Below are positions 19,976 to 28,516 of a stretch of 46,440 nt of DNA, piece by piece (the stretch's first letter is position 1; each line of letters starts with the position of its first letter). The notes under the pieces were generated by a model. That model was given only the letters and a program-made list of their open reading frames with translations. It was not told the origin of the DNA and did no database searches. Source of the DNA: Candidatus Electryonea clarkiae (lineage in GTDB: Bacteria > Electryoneota > Electryoneia > Electryoneales > Electryoneaceae); assembly GCA_030765455.1 (NCBI GenBank), contig JAVCCM010000121.1:1-46440 (forward strand). Reading direction: 5' to 3'. The position numbers and the translations under genes were made by a program.

Positions 19976-20743
19976 TTGATTAAGTGCAGATTAAAATGGT
20001 TTAGTTCACCGTCAATAATAATTATTCTTTTAATTAATATCGCATTAACTTGTTCAGTTAAGTGCCAGGAAGTATTTCTTCCCGAAAACGATCCTTTCGA
20101 ATCTGAATCAATTTCAAGAGAACCCGCGAGGCCATTGGAGACTCGCCCAACCACGATGGCAGTGTATCCCCTCGGGATTGGCGACAAGCTGGAGGTCATT
20201 TTTTACGAGCAACAGGATCTAAATGATGTTGGAAGACGAGTAGAAGTAGAAATCCAGGAAGACGGCACAATATTTTTTCCACTGCTTGGTATCATCGTTG
20301 CGGCGGGTCGTCAAATTGATGAACTAAGTGAAGAAATTCGTAAGAGAATATTACGTTATTTAGATCTTGCTGTCGTACGGGTACGGCTGATTGAAAGACA
20401 TTCTCACAGTGCGACACTACTGGGCGCATTTTTCAAACAAGGTATTTTTCCTCTCGATAGTGATATAATGTTGACAGATTTTATCGTTATCCACAGCGGA
20501 TTGCTTCCTGAGGCTGACGCCTCTCAAATCTGGGTAATAAGAGAGAATGGGAATAGAATTCTTGTCAACTTAGATATGTATTACAAACTTGGCGATACCA
20601 ACCAGGATATAATATTGATCAGCGGTGACCGTGTTTATGCACCAGTAAAAAAGGAGCCGCTTATTGTTAATATTGTTCGTGTTGCGCAGATTGCCGTTCT
20701 ATTTTTGCAGGTTGCAACGCTGACAGTGTTGTTAGCACGATAG
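19976..20743 (+). CDS. Wza-like polysaccharide export protein
   Basis: A 255-residue periplasmic/outer-membrane polysaccharide export protein. A signal-peptide-like N terminus (hydrophobic about 12-28, then a Cys-containing stretch) is followed by the Poly_export domain (YPLGIGDKLEVIFYEQ from about 63, with DGTIFFPLLG) and an SLBB-like region (about 145-225). The C terminus ends in a hydrophobic segment (IAVLFLQVATLTVLL), reminiscent of the C-terminal helix that forms the outer-membrane pore in Wza. The start is TTG at 19976, with GGGA about 9 nt upstream. It is followed after 30 bp by the Wzc-like gene, its usual partner. Confidence 0.85.
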   Translation: MIKCRLKWFSSPSIIIILLINIALTCSVKCQEVFLPENDPFESESISREPARPLETRPTTMAVYPLGIGDKLEVIFYEQQDLNDVGRRVEVEIQEDGTIFFPLLGIIVAAGRQIDELSEEIRKRILRYLDLAVVRVRLIERHSHSATLLGAFFKQGIFPLDSDIMLTDFIVIHSGLLPEADASQIWVIRENGNRILVNLDMYYKLGDTNQDIILISGDRVYAPVKKEPLIVNIVRVAQIAVLFLQVATLTVLLAR

Positions 20744-20773
20744 TTTCAGTTTTACCAATTCAGGAGCAACAGT

Positions 20774-23101
20774 ATGGCTCAATACGATCTTAATCTTCGT
20801 GATTACCAGCGAATTCTTAGAAGGCGCTGGAAAGTGATCGTTGTTGCTACTATTCTGGTAACCGCTTTCAGCTATTACTTCGGACAATCCCGCCAACCAT
20901 TATACCGAACTTTTTCCTCTGTCAAACTTGAGGAGACCAGCACTGTTGCAGGTTTGCTTCTGCAGCGATTGACTTATAGCCGGTGGGACAACATCGCAAC
21001 TGCCCAGGAACTGATCAAGAGCTATCCTGTGATGGAGCAGGTTGCAAAAAAGATGGATATAATTCCTGATACTCTTTCCAGCGAAATTATCAGAAACAAC
21101 CCGCACCTCTCATCAAGAATTAATTCTATGATCAATATGGTGGTGACGGAGAGGACCGGAAAAACGAATATTATTGATATTGTTGTTACCTCCCCTAATG
21201 CTCTTGAAGCGAGAGATATCGCTCAATACCTGGGGGAGGTTTTCACGCTGGAGCATCTTATCGCAAAATCCGGGCAGGATCGCGCGACAAGGGAATTCAT
21301 CGAGAATCAGCTTGAAACAGCAAGAGTCGCTCTGAAAACCGCTGAGCGGAAACTTCAAGAATTCAGGGAAAATAATCCGGGTCCGATCATAGAAGACCAT
21401 ATTAAACTTAAGATAGAAGAACTGGTAGGCCTGAGCAAAGAGAAGCGTATTTTAGATCAGAGTATTAAAGATCTTGAGGTGCAGCTTAATCAATTAGATC
21501 AACGACTCGGCAATAATTCAGCAAACACGGATTCACTTTCAAATGGAGCAGGAAAAAAGTTATCAGCGCCAAGTTTTCAACAAGCAAGCAGCGGAATGAC
21601 CGGAATAGACTGGATGAGTTCACCTCAAGGCGATGGTCCCCTTGGATTGTTGAATAATCAAATAATAGAGCTTGAGTTCAAAAAGAGAGAATTACTTGAA
21701 AAGTATAAACCTACATATTCAGGGATTCGCAGAATAGATATAAAAATTGAAAATCTTCTTAGAGAACTCCGAAACGAAATATCGGGAAATCTTAATGTAT
21801 ATATTGAGCAAAAAGACTCACTTGTAGTTTACATAAGCCAGATTGAAAAGATATTGAAACACGTCCCGGAGGTTCAGCGTCAATTTGCCCAGATGATGCG
21901 TGAAGTGTCGCTCAGAGAATCTCAGTACGGTTTTCTAACCGAGAAGTATGCAGAGGCATTGATCCGGGAGGCTGACCAGGCAGATGAGGTGACAATTGTC
22001 CGTCCGGCGATGGTACAGAACAAAGCGATTAATATTAACATGTCACGAACATTAAGTGTTGGTTTTATAATAGGAATGATGTTAGGGTTGGTACTTGCAT
22101 TTTTCTTCGAGACTTTTGATACTTCTATCGGCACAATCGAAGATGTTGAGGATTTCCTTGAAGTCCCGGTACTTGGAGTGATTCCCCATATTGATATTGA
22201 AGATGTAATTGAGAAATTACTTAAGAAAAATCCAAGCATGGAGAATAATCCAAACCTGGATGCATCGGCACGACTTGTAACCCATTTTTCTCCCAAAGAC
22301 CCAGTCGCTGAATCATATAGAACACTACGAACAACTCTTCAGTTTCGATCAATCACAAAACCAGTAAAAACGATTGTTGCCACATCTGCCGCTTTGCAGG
22401 AAGGAAAATCAACTACCCTGGTAAACCTTGCAATAACATTAGCTCAGGATGGTTCAAGAGTTTTAGTTGTCGGCTGCAATTTACGGAGACCGACTCTCTA
22501 CAAAGTTTTTGGTTTGGAGCAATCTCCCGGTGTAACAGATATCGTGCTTGGAAGGATAACGTGGCAGGAAACATTAAAGGGAGTGACTGATATAATCATG
22601 GGCGGCATGGGGATGGATCCAATACTTATGACACCGGGAATGGAAAATCTTCATATTATTACAAGCGGAGGAGTACCACCGAATCCGTCGGAGATGCTGG
22701 GATCTGCAAATATGAAAAAATTCATGGATGAAATTCGGGAAGAATTTGATATTGTTCTTTTTGATGCTCCTCCAATTCTACCTGTCACTGACGCTGCTAT
22801 CCTCTCAAATCGCGCTGATGCTACTTTATTGATCTATAGAACCGGCAAAGTTCCCAGGGCGGCTTTACGTCGCGCCAAAGTACAAATCGAAGCCGTTGGA
22901 GCGACAGTATTAGGGGTGGTATTAAATGACTTAAAGTCTGAAATATCCGGGTATGCAGGCTCTCATTATTATTATGGTAAGTTTTATGGCGATAAAAATC
23001 GTGACGGCGAAGAAGTTAGTTCAGTTGATTCTGCAAGCCCGGCCGGATCTAAAAGGCTGGTCGAGAGATTAAGGTCAATCGGTTCGTTCGGACGCCGGTA
23101 A
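20774..23101 (+). CDS. Wzc-like polysaccharide co-polymerase / tyrosine autokinase
   Basis: A 775-residue inner-membrane protein controlling polymer length and export. The Wzz domain has a first membrane helix (about 18-36), a long coiled-coil periplasmic part (about 60-410) and a second helix (about 425-445). The cytoplasmic BY-kinase domain shows Walker A (ALQEGKSTT, about 540-548) and Walker B (VLFDAPPILPVTDA, about 659). The C-terminal Tyr cluster is SHYYYGKFYG (about 728-737). Unusually, the Walker A' motif, normally D-x-D-x-R, reads VVGCNLRRP, lacking both Asp residues. Family membership is sure; kinase activity is less sure. Confidence 0.92.
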   Translation: MAQYDLNLRDYQRILRRRWKVIVVATILVTAFSYYFGQSRQPLYRTFSSVKLEETSTVAGLLLQRLTYSRWDNIATAQELIKSYPVMEQVAKKMDIIPDTLSSEIIRNNPHLSSRINSMINMVVTERTGKTNIIDIVVTSPNALEARDIAQYLGEVFTLEHLIAKSGQDRATREFIENQLETARVALKTAERKLQEFRENNPGPIIEDHIKLKIEELVGLSKEKRILDQSIKDLEVQLNQLDQRLGNNSANTDSLSNGAGKKLSAPSFQQASSGMTGIDWMSSPQGDGPLGLLNNQIIELEFKKRELLEKYKPTYSGIRRIDIKIENLLRELRNEISGNLNVYIEQKDSLVVYISQIEKILKHVPEVQRQFAQMMREVSLRESQYGFLTEKYAEALIREADQADEVTIVRPAMVQNKAININMSRTLSVGFIIGMMLGLVLAFFFETFDTSIGTIEDVEDFLEVPVLGVIPHIDIEDVIEKLLKKNPSMENNPNLDASARLVTHFSPKDPVAESYRTLRTTLQFRSITKPVKTIVATSAALQEGKSTTLVNLAITLAQDGSRVLVVGCNLRRPTLYKVFGLEQSPGVTDIVLGRITWQETLKGVTDIIMGGMGMDPILMTPGMENLHIITSGGVPPNPSEMLGSANMKKFMDEIREEFDIVLFDAPPILPVTDAAILSNRADATLLIYRTGKVPRAALRRAKVQIEAVGATVLGVVLNDLKSEISGYAGSHYYYGKFYGDKNRDGEEVSSVDSASPAGSKRLVERLRSIGSFGRR

Positions 23102-23119
23102 TGTTGACAGGCGGTATTT

Positions 23120-24586
23120 GTGCTTCGTTTTTTTCCAATCCTATCGGGTTCATCCTCGAAATATCTGACTGTAATTGCAATCATTGTAACAATGGGCGCC
23201 GCTATAGGAATCAGCAGGGTTGTCGGTGAGAATGAGGCTCTCGCTTTCTATGCAATTTTCGGCGTAGCTGTTTTCATTTTTGCATTTCTAAACACCGACT
23301 TCGCACTCTCAGTTCTTATCCTGTCGATGCTGCTTTCTCCTGAATTCTCAATAGGAGGAGCGGGAGGCGCCGGACAAATGGCGCAGAGAGGCGTTGTCGT
23401 AAGAATCGATGATTTACTGCTGGGATTGATAATGCTCTCCTGGTTAGTGAAAACGGCTGTAAATAAAGAGATAGGAATCATTGTCCGCTCTCCCTTAAAC
23501 CGTCCGATCTTTTATTACATCGTTGCAAGTCTTTTCGCCACTGTGCTTGGAATTTTCCTGGGTAATGTCAGACCTTTAATAGGCATCCTGTATAATATTA
23601 AGTATTTTCAATATTTTCTTATTTATTTCATGGTATTGTCACATGTACAAGATCTGGCAACCTTAAAGAAGTTTGTCAAGTTGCTTCTTATTACTTCTGT
23701 TATAGTAAGTATTTATGCGTTGGCGCAAATCCCCTCTGGTGTCAGGGTTTCAGCTCCTTTCGAAGGGGAAGGGGGCGAGGCTAATACGCTCGGCGGGTAT
23801 CTGATTGTGATAATGAGTATGGTAGCAGGAATCATGACTGGATTTAAAAAGAAATCACATATCGCCACCCTTGCACTGGCGCTGGGATTGATGCTGATTC
23901 CATTCGCCTTCACACTGTCAAGATCTTCATGGGTTTCACTATTTCCAGCTTTGGTGGCATTATTAATTTATTCAAATAGAAGGAGATACATTTTAGGCGC
24001 ATTGATGATATCTCTAATCATCCTGCCAGCAGTCATGCCCGGTGCTGTCTATGAACGAATAGAATATACATTTGCCATGGAGAATACTCTCCGCGATGAC
24101 GTTGTAAAGGTAGGAGATACCAGTCTCGATCCGTCAACCTCAGAAAGGATACAATCGTGGAGCAGTACTCTCGCACAATGGACAGAACGTCCAATTTTTG
24201 GATGGGGTGTTACGGGAGCCGGCTTTAAAGATGCCCAATATTTCCGGGTTCTGGTTGAAACTGGTGTTATTGGATTTGGGTTATTCATTGCCCTGTTAGT
24301 CAGTATACATCGAACAGCAGTAAGGAATTTAAAACAGATTGACGTTAACAAGTACCCGTCATATCATGGCTTGATTGTTGGATTCATCGCTGGTTTCTGG
24401 GGATTATTGATGCATTCTGTTGGTGCGAATACTTTTATTATTGTAAGAGTTATGGAACCCTTCTGGTTCCTGACAGGTTTAATGGTTGTTCTGCCATCCT
24501 TGATTGCCAAGGAGGAAGAAGAAGGAGTACTACAACCTGTTGAATCCGTAAAATGGAAGAAAAAATTTCAAAGAAGATTCAGATGA
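23120..24586 (+). CDS. O-antigen polymerase/ligase family membrane protein (Wzy-like)
   Basis: A 488-residue protein with about 11-12 membrane segments, likely joining polysaccharide repeat units (Wzy) or ligating polymer (WaaL/O-antigen ligase fold). The family signature is the large periplasmic loop followed by FGWGVTGAGFKDAQYFRVLVE and GVIGFGLFIAL, where a Wzy_C motif lies. TLSRSSWVSLFPAL in mid-protein is also typical. It starts with GTG at 23120, 16 bp after the Wzc-like gene. It lacks the specificity to tell polymerase from ligase, but the Wza-Wzc context favours polymerase. Confidence 0.85.
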   Translation: MLRFFPILSGSSSKYLTVIAIIVTMGAAIGISRVVGENEALAFYAIFGVAVFIFAFLNTDFALSVLILSMLLSPEFSIGGAGGAGQMAQRGVVVRIDDLLLGLIMLSWLVKTAVNKEIGIIVRSPLNRPIFYYIVASLFATVLGIFLGNVRPLIGILYNIKYFQYFLIYFMVLSHVQDLATLKKFVKLLLITSVIVSIYALAQIPSGVRVSAPFEGEGGEANTLGGYLIVIMSMVAGIMTGFKKKSHIATLALALGLMLIPFAFTLSRSSWVSLFPALVALLIYSNRRRYILGALMISLIILPAVMPGAVYERIEYTFAMENTLRDDVVKVGDTSLDPSTSERIQSWSSTLAQWTERPIFGWGVTGAGFKDAQYFRVLVETGVIGFGLFIALLVSIHRTAVRNLKQIDVNKYPSYHGLIVGFIAGFWGLLMHSVGANTFIIVRVMEPFWFLTGLMVVLPSLIAKEEEEGVLQPVESVKWKKKFQRRFR

Positions 24587-24611
24587 TTAATTTAATCCAG
24601 GTTAAATAATT

Positions 24612-25454
24612 ATGACAGCTTGCCCTGTATGTAACAGCGATTTGATCAGGAACAGGCACATAAAGACAATAACTTATTGTTATTGTAATTTTTGTGGTAT
24701 GCTGTGGCGAGAATCAGGTTATTCAGAATCGGGAAATCTTGAATTTTATACGCAAGAGAATCCGACGGAAGAGATTAATGTTAGCAAACAGGCACTATAC
24801 AAAAACATCTTGTCCTCGGCAGAAGAAAAACTCGGAAAACCAGGAAGAATTCTTGATATAGGCTGTGGTACGGGCGCATTTTTGGTCGTTGCAAGAGATC
24901 GGGGATGGGATGTGATGGGAGTAGAGCCGGTTGATTCCCTTGCGGATGAAGCGGAGAAACATGGCATAAACGTATTTCATGGTTATTTAAGCGATTTAGA
25001 CAAAGAAGCAGGAAAGTACGATTTAATAACCTATTGGGATGTTCTGATGATGGTGATAGATCCCCTGGTTGAAGTGCGTTTAGCTGCCGAGTTTCTTAGT
25101 GAAAAGGGCTATATTTATTGCAGGGTACGTCAGCATAAAATTGTACGAGCGGTTGAAACAATCTGGAAAGTGTTCAGTGGATTTCTGGAGACTCGCAATC
25201 CAACTGTTTTTCATCCTTTCAATTTCGAACCTCGAACGGTTAAGGTATTATTCAGGAGAACGGTGTTAAAAGCTAATATATATAACGGGAGGTTAACTTC
25301 CGGCGATGCCTATGGTGTAGGTGGTGATAAGAAGAGCCTGATCACCAGGACAAAGATAATGGTAGATAACCTGATACAACTTGTATCGAAGTTAAGTGGA
25401 GGTTATTTTATTATATCTCCAACAATGGATATTTGGGCAAAGAGGATAAGATAG
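24612..25454 (+). CDS. SAM-dependent methyltransferase with N-terminal zinc ribbon
   Basis: A 280-residue class I methyltransferase. The N terminus has CPVC (4-7) and CNFC (about 25-28), a zinc ribbon that begins many sugar or lipid methyltransferases of polysaccharide loci. The SAM-binding motif I is ILDIGCGTGAF (about 77-87), with an acidic GVEPV strand end (about 101-105) and YDLITYWDVLMM as motif post-II. It follows the Wzy-like gene by 25 bp. It probably methylates a sugar of the exported polymer, as an inference from context. No glycosyltransferase lies in this operon. Confidence 0.82.
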   Translation: MTACPVCNSDLIRNRHIKTITYCYCNFCGMLWRESGYSESGNLEFYTQENPTEEINVSKQALYKNILSSAEEKLGKPGRILDIGCGTGAFLVVARDRGWDVMGVEPVDSLADEAEKHGINVFHGYLSDLDKEAGKYDLITYWDVLMMVIDPLVEVRLAAEFLSEKGYIYCRVRQHKIVRAVETIWKVFSGFLETRNPTVFHPFNFEPRTVKVLFRRTVLKANIYNGRLTSGDAYGVGGDKKSLITRTKIMVDNLIQLVSKLSGGYFIISPTMDIWAKRIR

Positions 25455-25462
25455 GGGTTTTT

Positions 25463-25651
25463 GTGAATAGAAGAAAAAAGCGTTGGAAACCGGGAAAAGA
25501 GACACGGAGATGGATTATTCTCGTGGTTTCAGCGATAATACTTGCCGGAGCGGCAGCTTTTATTTCTCGATTACTGGACCAGCCGGTTGAAAGTTATTAT
25601 CCTCATGATGATGCCCGGGCGGTGCGTCAACCAGAAACAGAATATAAATAA
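25463..25651 (+). CDS. small single-pass membrane protein
   Basis: A 62-residue protein from the GTG at 25463, which has AGGGG 5 nt upstream and begins 8 nt after the methyltransferase stop. A very basic N terminus (RRKKRWKPGKETRR) precedes one membrane helix (about 18-36, IILVVSAIILAGAAAFI), giving an expected inside-to-outside orientation, and a short acidic tail. I do not recognise it. An in-frame TTG at 25433 would overlap the methyltransferase gene and has no ribosome binding site. It is the last gene before parS. Confidence 0.55.
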   Translation: MNRRKKRWKPGKETRRWIILVVSAIILAGAAAFISRLLDQPVESYYPHDDARAVRQPETEYK

Positions 25652-25661
25652 CGAGATACAA

Positions 25662-25677
25662 TGTTTCACGTGAAACA
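25662..25677. promoter_or_regulatory. parS centromere site 1
   Basis: Perfect 16-bp parS palindrome TGTTTCACGTGAAACA, the ParB binding and CTP-clamp loading site. It lies in the 61-bp gap between the small membrane protein gene and the 3' end of rsmG. parB is not seen in the window. Confidence 0.95.
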
Positions 25678-25712
25678 TTGAAGAATTGTTATACAGATTC
25701 AAAATATAAATA

Positions 25713-26495
25713 TCAACCTTTATATTCAAGAACCAGGATGTTGCGGTGAGGCTGCACTGGCAATTGATCTACAAGTTTCCAATCATTCCTTGAAAGACTG
25801 TTGTATTCACGCAAACCTTCAGCCCCCTTCCAGATTAACAATTTACCTTGAGGTTTCAAAAGGTCTGAAGACCAGGGAGCTACTTCCTTGAGAGCGCCAA
25901 CAGAACGGGCGGTGATAAGGTCATACCTTTGTTCGTCATGATCTTTTAATATTTCAGCCCTGTCGTAAATTACATTTGTATTAGATAATTGTAATTCTTT
26001 CACAATTGCTTGCAGAGCCAAAACCTTCACACGTCGCGAATCTAAAAGTGTAACCTTGAGTTCCGGTGTCGATATGGCTATTGGAATTCCTGGAAATCCA
26101 CCTCCGGTTCCTAAATCTAATAGACAATGATCAGGAATTTTGAATAACTTAGAGAAATTTAAAGTACAAAGGCTTTCCCAAAGCGAAGTTATTAGAACTT
26201 CGTCAATGCTTAGACGAGAGACAAGATTTATATCCTGATTGAATTGTTTGACTAATAAAAGGTATTGAACCAGGAGGGCACGTTGCTTGTCTGAAAGCTT
26301 TAGTTTCAAATGAGTGATAATTATTTCGACGGTATTGTCTGAGATAAGATTCACTGCTGAAAAATCAACTATTCGTTTTAAATTAGTCTTATGCGAAGAA
26401 TTTTTAGCAATAGTTCTCTTACGAGATTTGCGTTTGCGGGAGTTATCCCCGTAAGAATCAGGCTTTTGTTCGAATTTGTTCTTGTTGTCTATCAT
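25713..26495 (-). CDS. rsmG: 16S rRNA (guanine527-N7)-methyltransferase RsmG
   Basis: RsmG (GidB) methylates G527 of 16S rRNA; loss gives low-level streptomycin resistance in other bacteria. The SAM motif LLDLGTGGGFPGIPIAI (about 124-140) is the family hallmark, followed by LLDSRRVKVLAL and ITARSVGALKEV. At 260 residues it is longer than usual, because of a 45-residue Lys/Arg-rich N-terminal extension (SRKRKSRKRT and following) without family similarity. The ATG at 26495 overlaps the mnmG 3' end by 38 bp. A non-ATG start further in is possible. Pairing with mnmG is ancient. Confidence 0.92.
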   Translation of the reverse strand: MIDNKNKFEQKPDSYGDNSRKRKSRKRTIAKNSSHKTNLKRIVDFSAVNLISDNTVEIIITHLKLKLSDKQRALLVQYLLLVKQFNQDINLVSRLSIDEVLITSLWESLCTLNFSKLFKIPDHCLLDLGTGGGFPGIPIAISTPELKVTLLDSRRVKVLALQAIVKELQLSNTNVIYDRAEILKDHDEQRYDLITARSVGALKEVAPWSSDLLKPQGKLLIWKGAEGLREYNSLSRNDWKLVDQLPVQPHRNILVLEYKG

Positions 26496-28365
26496 TTTTT
26501 TGTAAGTATCTTTCTTCTTCCCACTTTTTCAAATAAACCAACAATATAGCAAGGTCAGAAGGTGTAACGCCAGCTAACCTTGAAGCTTGACCCAAAGTGG
26601 TTGGTAGATGAAGGTTCAGGCGGTATCGTGACTCAGCAGACAGGGCAGGAATTTGTCCGTAATCGAAATTCCCTGGAATATTCCTGTTTTCCTGTGCTTT
26701 CAAACGGTTGATTTCTCTGTGTTGGCGATCCAGGTACCCTTCATAAACAATTTCAATTTCAGCAGCTTTTAACACTTCGCTATCATATACCAAACCATCC
26801 GATAATGACCCATCCAAAGCATCAAGCAATTGCTGCAGGTTGATTTCAGGACGTTTGAGAAGATGCGCCGCGCTTTCGACTTTATCTGGTTCAGGGTCGG
26901 AGGGTAATATTTTCCCTCTTGGCAGACGGACTTCGTGAATCCTTTTTACCCAGGCATTTTTTGCTGACAATCGTTCACGAATTGAATCTATTCTGTCTTT
27001 ATCAATCAATCCTGCTTTGAAAGCAATTTCACCCAGACGTTCTTCCGCATTATCCTGGCGAAGTAAAAGCCGGTATTCCGCACGACTGGTAAACATCCTG
27101 TAAGGTTCATCGGGATCCAATGTAACCAGGTCGTCTATTAAAACTCCTATATAACCATCATTACGCTTAAACAATACAGGAGCCTCATTTTTGATTTTTA
27201 ATGCGGCGTTCGCACCGGCAACTAATCCAAGGCAGGCAGCCTCTTCATAGCCTGATGTCCCACTTATTTGACCGGCAAAGTAAAGACCAGGCAACCTTCT
27301 TGATTCAAGAGTCGTGAGGAGTTCTACCGCGGGAACCACATCATATTCCACAGCATAACCGGGGCGACCTATTTCCGCCTCAGAACAACCCGGCAACGTC
27401 CTCAACGCTTTAGTCTGTACTTTTTCCGGAAGACTTGAGGAAAAACCATTGAGATAGAGCCACGGATGGTCGATGCCTTCAGGTTCCAGCACTATAGGAT
27501 GTCTTTCACGGTGAGGAAAACGAACTACCTTATCTTCTATTGAGGGGCAATACCGTGGACCGACGGATTGGATTGTCCCATTAAACAAAGGGGATTCATT
27601 AATTCGTGAATTGATCAGCTCATGTGTTTTTTGGTTAGTATATGTTCTCCAGCATGGAAGCTGTGGAAGAAGTCGATTCTTCGTTTCTCGGGCAAAAAAC
27701 CACTCTTCCACTTCTGTTTCCTGTATTTCAAGAACATCCAGGTTTACAGTTTCTTTGACGATTCTTGGTGGTGTTCCGGTTTTGAAACGTCGAAGGGGGA
27801 AACCAAGTTGTGCCAGGCTATCGGATAAAGAATTGGAAGCCTTTTCATGATATCTGCCTGAAGCCCAATTATTTTCACCAATATGTACCAGTCCCCTCAA
27901 AAAGGTTCCCGAGCAGATGATTGCCGCGCCTGTCAGGATCGGCGATTCTCTTCCAGCGCAAACAATACCGCTGATGTGTCCGTTTTTTGTGACCAGGGAA
28001 ACAATTTCATCTTCGATGATGTCGATATTCTTATATCGTTCTTCTATTAGAGAATCTATTGAATGAGTGTAGGTATCTCTATCGACCTGGGCGCGGGGAG
28101 ACCAGACTGCGGGTCCTTTCGACCGGTTAAGCATCCTGTACTGGATAGCGGACATATCTGTTGCAATGGGCATTAAACCGCCAAGAGCGTCGATTTCCTT
28201 GATGAGCTGTCCCTTTGCAGTACCGCCCATGGCGGGATTGCAGGAAAGTTTTGCCAGCGCTCCCTTTTCAAGCGTTACGATAGCAACGGTTAAGCCCAGC
28301 CTGGATGCGGCAGCAGCAGCTTCAACGCCACCGTGTCCGCCGCCTATGATAATTACTTCATACAT
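26458..28365 (-). CDS. mnmG: tRNA uridine-5-carboxymethylaminomethyl modification enzyme MnmG
   Basis: MnmG (GidA), the FAD-dependent partner of MnmE in modifying the wobble uridine U34 of several tRNAs. From the ATG at 28365 it has 635 residues, beginning MYEVIIIGGGHGGVEAA, the FAD Rossmann motif (family usually GGGHAG). Further motifs are SCNPAMGGTAKGQL, FKTGTPPR and GTSGYEEAACLGLVAG. A TTG four codons upstream (28377) is less likely. MnmE is encoded upstream across a 150-bp gap with parS. Length and motifs leave no real alternative. Confidence 0.96.
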   Translation of the reverse strand: MYEVIIIGGGHGGVEAAAAASRLGLTVAIVTLEKGALAKLSCNPAMGGTAKGQLIKEIDALGGLMPIATDMSAIQYRMLNRSKGPAVWSPRAQVDRDTYTHSIDSLIEERYKNIDIIEDEIVSLVTKNGHISGIVCAGRESPILTGAAIICSGTFLRGLVHIGENNWASGRYHEKASNSLSDSLAQLGFPLRRFKTGTPPRIVKETVNLDVLEIQETEVEEWFFARETKNRLLPQLPCWRTYTNQKTHELINSRINESPLFNGTIQSVGPRYCPSIEDKVVRFPHRERHPIVLEPEGIDHPWLYLNGFSSSLPEKVQTKALRTLPGCSEAEIGRPGYAVEYDVVPAVELLTTLESRRLPGLYFAGQISGTSGYEEAACLGLVAGANAALKIKNEAPVLFKRNDGYIGVLIDDLVTLDPDEPYRMFTSRAEYRLLLRQDNAEERLGEIAFKAGLIDKDRIDSIRERLSAKNAWVKRIHEVRLPRGKILPSDPEPDKVESAAHLLKRPEINLQQLLDALDGSLSDGLVYDSEVLKAAEIEIVYEGYLDRQHREINRLKAQENRNIPGNFDYGQIPALSAESRYRLNLHLPTTLGQASRLAGVTPSDLAILLVYLKKWEEERYLQKNDRQQEQIRTKA

Positions 28366-28380
28366 AACGCATTTCAATGA

Positions 28381-28414
28381 ATTAAGAATTATTAATTAAG
28401 AATTATGAATTAAG
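28381..28414. repeat. AT-rich 14-bp tandem repeat
   Basis: Two 14-bp units, ATTAAGAATTATTA (28381-28394) and ATTAAGAATTATGA (28395-28408), and a partial third (28409-28414). The 16 bases at 28395-28410 recur exactly, inverted, at 46165-46180. Confidence 0.6.
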
Positions 28415-28499
28415 GGGATAAATGTCCAACAGGCAATAGACAGGAATAAACAGGAGAGACGAATATAATCTGAGAAACGAGAGAAATAGTTACTGAATA

Positions 28500-28515
28500 T
28501 GTTTCACGTGAAACA
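28500..28515. promoter_or_regulatory. parS centromere site 2
   Basis: Second perfect TGTTTCACGTGAAACA palindrome, two bases from the stop codon of mnmE. Together with 25662-25677 it brackets rsmG-mnmG and marks the ParB loading zone near the origin. Confidence 0.95.
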
Positions 28516-28516
28516 C

